64,000 nucleotides of DNA from Hungatella sp. UBA4396 (lineage in GTDB: Bacteria; Bacillota; Clostridia; Lachnospirales; Lachnospiraceae). The translations under genes and the position numbers were made by a program. The DNA is taken from assembly GCA_002389905.1 (NCBI GenBank), contig DGRE01000022.1, forward strand, positions 70,448 to 134,447, in the 5' to 3' direction. How positions within the stretch are numbered: position 1 is the first letter of the stretch; each line of letters starts with the position of its first letter. The notes beneath the pieces are model-generated. The model did no database searches, had not been told where the DNA came from, and saw only the letters and a program-made list of their open reading frames with translations. Of the stretch, positions 59,381 to 64,000 are shown piece by piece.

Positions 59381-60226
59381 TTAATTCTCACCTTCTCCAA
59401 AGCATTCTCTAAGCCCTGCAAGAAGGCCCTCATGGTCATTGTCCAGAGTGATGCGGGAAGCGCTTTCCTGAATCTCTTTGGGGGCATTTGCCATGGCATA
59501 ACTGGTTTTTACCGCCTGAAGCATATCTATATCATTGTGCCCGTCTCCAAAGGCAACGGCCTGGTCCATGGAAATCCCGAAATAGTCGCAGAGAAATTTC
59601 ACACCCTCAGACTTTCTCACCGTTCCATCCATGACTTCCAGATAATACTCGTTTGATCTTGCCACAGTCAGATGAGGGTAGTCCTTATGAAGCCGTTCCT
59701 GTACCTTTATAATCTCCTCTCCTTCTCCCATAAGAAGGAATTTATGGATTCCCCGGGCTTCTGCAAAAGTACTTTCCACATCGCCCACACTGGATTTTAA
59801 GGTGGTGATGGACTCTTCTCTCATCACCCAGGGACTTTGGTCGTCGTCCACCAGCCATTTGCTTCCGCCATAGGTGTTGCAGCAGATGGAGGGATACTCC
59901 TCATTAATCATTGTTTTGATCTTTACTGCTTCCTCTAAGCCCATCTGGCAGCTGTAGAGATGCTCTCCATCTTTCCCTACCACCAAAGCCCCGCTGTAGC
60001 ACACCATAGGACTGCTGATTCCGGCCTGGGCCTGAATGGTGAACATGGCCTCCGGCATACGTGCCGATACCAGCACAAAGGGAATTCCCTGGGCCTCCAG
60101 CCGTTGAATCTCCTTTGCCGTATCCGGGGTGACCTGATGGCTGCTGTTTAAGAGAGTACCGTCAATGTCGCTGAATATGGCCCTATACTTCCTGCTGCCC
60201 CCTGTGTTTCCCTTAACTGTTTCCAT
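59381..60226 (-). CDS. Cof-type HAD-IIB family phosphatase
   Basis: The 281-residue protein has motif I AIFSDIDGTLLNSSHQVT near residue 17 with the nucleophile Asp, a Cof-type cap, and motif IV AFGDGHNDIDMLQAV near the C terminus. Cof-type HAD enzymes dephosphorylate sugar phosphates or flavin precursors; the substrate is unknown. The ATG at 60226 has AGGAGG nine bases upstream, whereas the codon at 60235 overlaps the ribosome site. Confidence 0.92.
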   Translation of the reverse strand: METVKGNTGGSRKYRAIFSDIDGTLLNSSHQVTPDTAKEIQRLEAQGIPFVLVSARMPEAMFTIQAQAGISSPMVCYSGALVVGKDGEHLYSCQMGLEEAVKIKTMINEEYPSICCNTYGGSKWLVDDDQSPWVMREESITTLKSSVGDVESTFAEARGIHKFLLMGEGEEIIKVQERLHKDYPHLTVARSNEYYLEVMDGTVRKSEGVKFLCDYFGISMDQAVAFGDGHNDIDMLQAVKTSYAMANAPKEIQESASRITLDNDHEGLLAGLRECFGEGEN

Positions 60227-60350
60227 TGTACTCATCCTCCTGTTTTACTGTTTTAATAATCCGCTTATGATAATATTAACATCAGTCCTTTTATTTTCAA
60301 AGTTCTTTTTCTTTTTATACCTTTATCTTTATTTTTGCTATGATACAAAA

Positions 60351-60374
60351 AGAGGGTGACATTTGCCACCCTCT
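60351..60374 (-). terminator. Terminator after map
   Basis: AGAGGGTG and CACCCTCT pair around an eight-base loop; TTTTT follows on the minus strand. Confidence 0.88.
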
Positions 60375-60383
60375 CATCTTTTC

Positions 60384-61256
60384 TTACCTTGCAAGCACTT
60401 CAGGCCCATCCTCTGTAATCAGAATGGTATATTCCCACTGGGCAGATAAGCTTCCGTCTTTTGTGGAAACGGTCCAGCCATCTTCTTCGTCGTGAATAAC
60501 ATCAGCATTTCCTGCATTTATCATGGGTTCAATGGTGAAGATCATTCCGGGAACCAGGAGCATGTCAGTCCCTCTTGTACCGATGTGGCTTACCCAGGGT
60601 TCTTCATGGAAATCCAGCCCTACTCCGTGTCCTCCTATTTCCCGCACCACTGTATATCCGTTGGCATAGACGTGCTCGGAAATAGCGGCTCCAACATTTC
60701 CCAGATGGCTCCAGGCCCGGGCTTCCTTTAAGCCCAGCTCCAGGCTTTCCTTTGCCACCCTGACCAGCTTCTCCGCCTCAGGGGATACCTTTCCGACGCA
60801 GTACATCCGGGAGGCATCGGCATAATAGCCGTTTACAATGGAGGTCACATCCACATTGATAATGTCACCCTCCTGCAAAATCCGTCCGGAGTCCGGAATG
60901 CCGTGGCAGACTACTTCATTGATGGAGGTGCACACACTTTTGGGGTAGCCTTCAAAATTTAAGGGAGCGGGAATTCCTCCCAGTCTGATGGTATTTTCAT
61001 GGACCAGGGTGTTGATATCTTCGGTGCTGATGCCCGGCTTGATAAATTCATCCACCAGATCCAGAATCTGATTGTTGATGACTCCGGCATGGCGGATTCC
61101 CTCGATCTGGTCCGGCAGCTTGATCATATTCCGCTCGGGAACCTCAACGCCCATAATGGCATAATTTTCAAGCTTCTGGTCAAAAGCCAGGTGGCAGTTC
61201 TTATATTTTGCACCTCTGCCGCACCAGCAGGGATCGTTTCTTCCTATTTTGTACAT
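60384..61256 (-). CDS. map: Methionine aminopeptidase with N-terminal SEC-C motif
   Basis: The 290-residue enzyme removes the first Met from new proteins. An N-terminal zinc-binding SEC-C motif (DPCWCGRGAKYKNCH, residues about 7-21) precedes the pita-bread catalytic domain, with metal ligands in INVDVTSIVNGYYADASR, GGHGVGLDFHEEP, IFTIEPMINAG and SAQWEYTILI. The SEC-C form is usual in clostridia and probably helps ribosome docking. AGGAGG six bases before the ATG at 61256 decides the start. Confidence 0.95.
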   Translation of the reverse strand: MYKIGRNDPCWCGRGAKYKNCHLAFDQKLENYAIMGVEVPERNMIKLPDQIEGIRHAGVINNQILDLVDEFIKPGISTEDINTLVHENTIRLGGIPAPLNFEGYPKSVCTSINEVVCHGIPDSGRILQEGDIINVDVTSIVNGYYADASRMYCVGKVSPEAEKLVRVAKESLELGLKEARAWSHLGNVGAAISEHVYANGYTVVREIGGHGVGLDFHEEPWVSHIGTRGTDMLLVPGMIFTIEPMINAGNADVIHDEEDGWTVSTKDGSLSAQWEYTILITEDGPEVLAR

Positions 61257-61489
61257 ATCTTTCCTCCTATCTTTCTGACCCCCAGAGGGGGCCTCTCTTT
61301 GCCTTTGGGGCAAATTCACCTAATGAAGGTTTTAACACGTTTGGTGTCCATTGTAAAGAAAAAATCCATGGTAATTTCAGAATTAGTATGATACAATTAA
61401 CGTTATGGTTCAGCCACACCATTTATAATTCGGCTGATACAATATATTCTTGAAAAACACAAATTTTGGTTTTATAACCGGAGGGACAA

Positions 61490-62968
61490 ATGAAATTCGG
61501 ATTTGATAACAAAAAGTACTTAACCATGCAATCAGAGCACATCAAGGAAAGAATCGGCCAGTTCGGAGACAAGCTCTATCTGGAATTCGGCGGAAAGCTG
61601 TTTGATGATTACCACGCCTCCAGGGTGCTTCCCGGATTTGAGCCTGACAGTAAGCTGCGGATGCTGATGCAGCTGGCAGACCAGGCTGAAATCGTCATCG
61701 CCATTAATGCCGCCGATATTGAAAAGAATAAAATCCGCCATGATCTTGGAATCACTTATGATGTGGATGTTTTTCGCCTGATCCAGTCCTTTACGGATAA
61801 AGGGCTTTATGTGGGAAGTGTTGTCATCACCCAGTATTCCGGACAAAAGGCTGCAGACTTATTTAAAAGCAAGCTGGAAAAAATGGGAATCAAGGTATAC
61901 CGCCACTACATCATTGACGGCTATCCCGGCAACATCGCAACCATTATCAGCGACGAAGGATACGGCAGAAATGATTATATAGAAACCACTAAACCCCTTG
62001 TGATCATAACCGCACCGGGACCGGGCAGCGGAAAGATGGCCACCTGCCTTTCCCAGCTTTACCATGAAAATAAGCGGGGAGTCAAGGCCGGATATGCTAA
62101 ATTCGAGACATTTCCCATTTGGAATATTCCTTTAAAGCATCCGGTGAATCTGGCTTATGAGGCCGCTACTGCAGACTTAAATGACGTAAATATGATTGAC
62201 CCGTTCCATTTGGAGGCTTACGGTAAAACAACCGTTAATTACAACCGGGACGTGGAGATTTTTCCTGTGTTAAGCGCTATTTTTGAAGGTATTTATGGGG
62301 AGTGCCCTTATAAATCACCGACTGACATGGGAGTAAACATGGCTGGTTTCTGCATCGTGGATGATGTTGTATGCAGGGAGGCTTCTATGCAGGAGATCAT
62401 CAGACGGTATTATCAGGCCCTTACCCGTCTGGCAAGAGATATGGGTTCCAAGGACGAGGTCTATAAATTGGAGCTTTTGATGAAGCAGGCAAAGATCACC
62501 TCTGACATGAGAAAGCCTGTAAAAGCCGCCAATGATCTGGCTCTTTTAAAGGGTGCTCCGGCTGCTGCCCTGGAATTGGAGGACGGCACCATTGTCACCG
62601 GAAAGACCACCAATTTATTAGGTGCTTCCGCCGCCCTTTTGTTAAATGCGGTTAAGGTTCTGGGAGATATTCCTCATGACGTTCATCTGATTTCTCCGTC
62701 TGCCATTGAGCCGATTCAGAAATTAAAGGTCAACTACCTTGGCAGTAAAAACCCAAGGCTTCATACGGATGAAATTTTAATTGCACTGTCCACCTGCGCC
62801 GCCACTGATCCCAATGCCCAGAAGGCGTTGGAACAGCTTCCCAGGCTGAAGGGGTGTGATGCACATACTTCTGTGCTTCTTTCTAATGTGGATATTAAGA
62901 CATTTAAAAAATTAGGCGTAAATCTGACCTGCGAACCGATTTATGAGCAGAAGAAGATTTATCATTAA
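61490..62968 (+). CDS. DUF1846 domain-containing protein
   Basis: The 492-residue protein matches DUF1846 over its full length: the N terminus MKFGFDNKKYLTMQSEHIKE, ITAPGPGSGKMATCLSQLYH near residue 185 (a P-loop-like glycine-rich segment), GVNMAGFCIVDDVVCREA and GCDAHTSVLLSNVDIKTFKK. Structures of the family suggest a nucleotide-binding enzyme, but no reaction is known. GGAGGG precedes the ATG. It is divergent from map with about 230 bases between, in which I see no further gene. Confidence 0.92.
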   Translation: MKFGFDNKKYLTMQSEHIKERIGQFGDKLYLEFGGKLFDDYHASRVLPGFEPDSKLRMLMQLADQAEIVIAINAADIEKNKIRHDLGITYDVDVFRLIQSFTDKGLYVGSVVITQYSGQKAADLFKSKLEKMGIKVYRHYIIDGYPGNIATIISDEGYGRNDYIETTKPLVIITAPGPGSGKMATCLSQLYHENKRGVKAGYAKFETFPIWNIPLKHPVNLAYEAATADLNDVNMIDPFHLEAYGKTTVNYNRDVEIFPVLSAIFEGIYGECPYKSPTDMGVNMAGFCIVDDVVCREASMQEIIRRYYQALTRLARDMGSKDEVYKLELLMKQAKITSDMRKPVKAANDLALLKGAPAAALELEDGTIVTGKTTNLLGASAALLLNAVKVLGDIPHDVHLISPSAIEPIQKLKVNYLGSKNPRLHTDEILIALSTCAATDPNAQKALEQLPRLKGCDAHTSVLLSNVDIKTFKKLGVNLTCEPIYEQKKIYH

Positions 62969-62977
62969 TAGATTTAT

Positions 62978-63034
62978 AATGAAACAGGGTAATTCCAATG
63001 CCGTTATTGGCTTTGGAATTACCCTGTTTCATTT
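62978..63034 (+). terminator. Terminator of the DUF1846 gene
   Basis: ATGAAACAGGGTAATTCCAA pairs with its complement ending TTACCCTGTTTCAT around 63011-63032. A T-rich end follows. It can work in both directions. Confidence 0.85.
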
Positions 63035-63128
63035 GCCGGTCACTGACGGGATACTCCATGTTTGGGGGCATCAAAGATCAGTGCAGTTATGAGCGTTATC
63101 ATTAATCCGGCATATTGGATTGAGAATT

Positions 63129-63372
63129 TTACGGACCAAGATATATCAATTCAATTCCCTCGTCCTTTCCCAAATTTCGGCTGTATTGCTTTTGAGTAGA
63201 ATTATTCCAGTGTTCATGGACACCCAGATTGGTTACGATTTTACCGTTTCCATTATAGTACACCGCACCGGAAGGCGGCGCAGCCATAGAATCTATGGAT
63301 ATAGGGTCTTGGGAAAAGAATATGCTGGAAGTATAGTGACTGTTAAAAGGCTCCATCTGCCAGCGTGAATTT
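63129..63372 (-). pseudogene. C-terminal remnant of a DUF362-type protein
   Basis: About 80 codons read SSIFFSQDPISIDSMA, then NGKIVTNLGVHEHWNNSTQK and QYSRNLGKDEGIELIYLGP to a stop at 63129. This looks like the end of a DUF362 family protein (SQDPVAIDS and VHEHWNN...QYSRNLG). The N-terminal 250 or more residues are missing, and the fragment has no own start or ribosome site. It begins inside the 3' end of the cyclophilin-like lipoprotein gene, so a deletion probably joined them. Confidence 0.65.
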
Positions 63373-63954
63373 TCTCCGGTAATGGGTGTTTTCGGCATTT
63401 TGCAATGTACTGTTTATGTTAAAAGTCACCTCAACGCTGCCGCTTCCAAGAGCATCTGCCAAGCCGCTCACATCCTCTACATAGCCAAGCCTTGTATAGC
63501 TGTAAGAAGTGGAAAAGCTCTCGTAGAACAGTACCAGGCAATCGGAGCCATAGAGCATTAAATCACCGGCCTTAATGTTTCCTATTCTCTCGCTGTTGGA
63601 AGGAAATTTCTCCGGGAAAAAGTAAAACTTTTCGTTTCCATTCAGCTCCTCCATATTTAAGGTAAGAGGCAGCTTCTCCGCAAATGCCCTCACAGACTCG
63701 TTATCATACAGGGTTACGGAAAAAGATTTATCTCCGATCTGAACAGTTACTTTTGGTATAGTAGAATTAGGTGTTTCTTCCTGTGTACCCGGTGTTGTCG
63801 GATCAGTCTTTGAACTTTGTTCCGCGGAGACAGAAAAAGTCTGAGTTGAGCTTGTTGAAACCTCTGAAGCCTGAGGGTTTGAAGGAGAACCAAAGCATCC
63901 TGCCAAAACAATCAAACATATGACTGAAAGAAAGAGGGATATCTGTTTTTTCAT
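63343..63954 (-). CDS. Cyclophilin-like fold lipoprotein
   Basis: The 203-residue protein has a lipoprotein signal (MKKQISLFLSVICLIVLAGC, Cys20), a Ser/Thr/Pro tether (about residues 22-67) and a cyclophilin-like domain (PF18050) from about 68 to 178: VQIGDKSFSVTLYDNESVRA, MLYGSDCLVLFYESFSTSYS and RLGYVEDVSGLADALG. After SVEVTFNIN the last 20 residues (TLQNAENTHYRRKFTLADGAF) do not fit the family. They are probably read-through into joined DNA. The protein is on the outer face of the membrane; its role is unknown. Only promoter DNA is left between it and the window edge. Confidence 0.8.
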   Translation of the reverse strand: MKKQISLFLSVICLIVLAGCFGSPSNPQASEVSTSSTQTFSVSAEQSSKTDPTTPGTQEETPNSTIPKVTVQIGDKSFSVTLYDNESVRAFAEKLPLTLNMEELNGNEKFYFFPEKFPSNSERIGNIKAGDLMLYGSDCLVLFYESFSTSYSYTRLGYVEDVSGLADALGSGSVEVTFNINSTLQNAENTHYRRKFTLADGAF

Positions 63955-64000
63955 TGTATTCCTTTACTCCTTTCCGGCGTGACATACTCCCACCACTTAG

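Noticed and set aside
61450..61478. TTGAAA-17-TATAAC as promoter of the DUF1846 gene
   Set aside because: The predicted transcript would begin after the GGAGGG ribosome site, so translation would lack it.
1..64000. CRISPR arrays, insertion sequences, prophage or rRNA
   Set aside because: No regularly spaced repeats, transposase, integrase, phage structural genes or rRNA sequences were seen.

Overview
The window looks like a chromosomal segment of a low-to-moderate-GC Gram-positive anaerobe of the Lachnospiraceae (Clostridium cluster XIVa, Lacrimispora/C. saccharolyticum-like). The reasons are the hprK-murB-rapZ-whiA-crh block next to uvrC, dnaE and pfkA, the SEC-C methionine aminopeptidase, a rubrerythrin, strong AGGAGG ribosome sites, and a plant-polysaccharide (pectin) locus. 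The placement is inferred from gene content, not from a database search.

Layout. 0-11 kb: a mixed set of small accessory genes (redox-active Cys protein, tocopherol-cyclase-like protein, methyltransferase, C39-like protein, GIY-YIG protein, rubrerythrin, AlkA-type glycosylase), a heterodimeric ABC exporter and a 7TM diguanylate cyclase. 11-17.6 kb: a five-gene nickel/peptide-type ABC importer with a divergent LysR regulator. 17.6-19.4 kb: a TetR regulator and an arylamine N-acetyltransferase with a Cys-His-Glu triad. 19.4-21.6 kb: an unusual single-strand cassette, tRNA-Lys(UUU) - rtcB - small HTH gene - tRNA-Glu(UUC), preceded by a promoter, a 48-codon ORF and an intrinsic terminator. Next to it, divergently, an XRE regulator overlaps an extra peptide deformylase gene. 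22.7-26.1 kb: housekeeping lysS, greA, dusB and a small conserved gene.

26-46.4 kb is a pectin and galacturonate utilisation island. It has a LacI regulator, two half-size chromate-transporter-type proteins, a deletion scar joining an alcohol dehydrogenase to a TRAP permease, two tandem paralogous GntR regulators, uxaA-uxaB, an unrelated ABC-2 exporter pair, a TIM-barrel isomerase, a GH28 polygalacturonase, a sugar ABC importer with a GH88-like companion, an AraC regulator, a GH105 unsaturated-rhamnogalacturonyl hydrolase and an esterase. Three promoters (LacI gene, uxaA, importer) carry the same TGTAAG-NN-CTTACA palindrome just downstream of the -10, so they are probably one regulon; the sequence also resembles a catabolite-responsive element. 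A type I toxin-antitoxin-like unit sits inside the island at 45.2-45.4 kb; the toxin frame has ACG where ATG is expected.

46.5-64 kb is core: pfkA, dnaE, crh (Glu15, Ser46), whiA, rapZ, murB, hprK, uvrC, a DUF1653 gene, a DUF4015 lipoprotein, a HAD phosphatase, map and a DUF1846 gene. It ends with a cyclophilin-like lipoprotein abutting a DUF362 C-terminal remnant. Crh plus HprK connect this core block to carbon catabolite control of the pectin island.

I consider the tRNA-rtcB-HTH-tRNA cassette the most interesting candidate system: RtcB repairs broken tRNAs, and UUU and UUC are anticodons known to be cut by anticodon nucleases.
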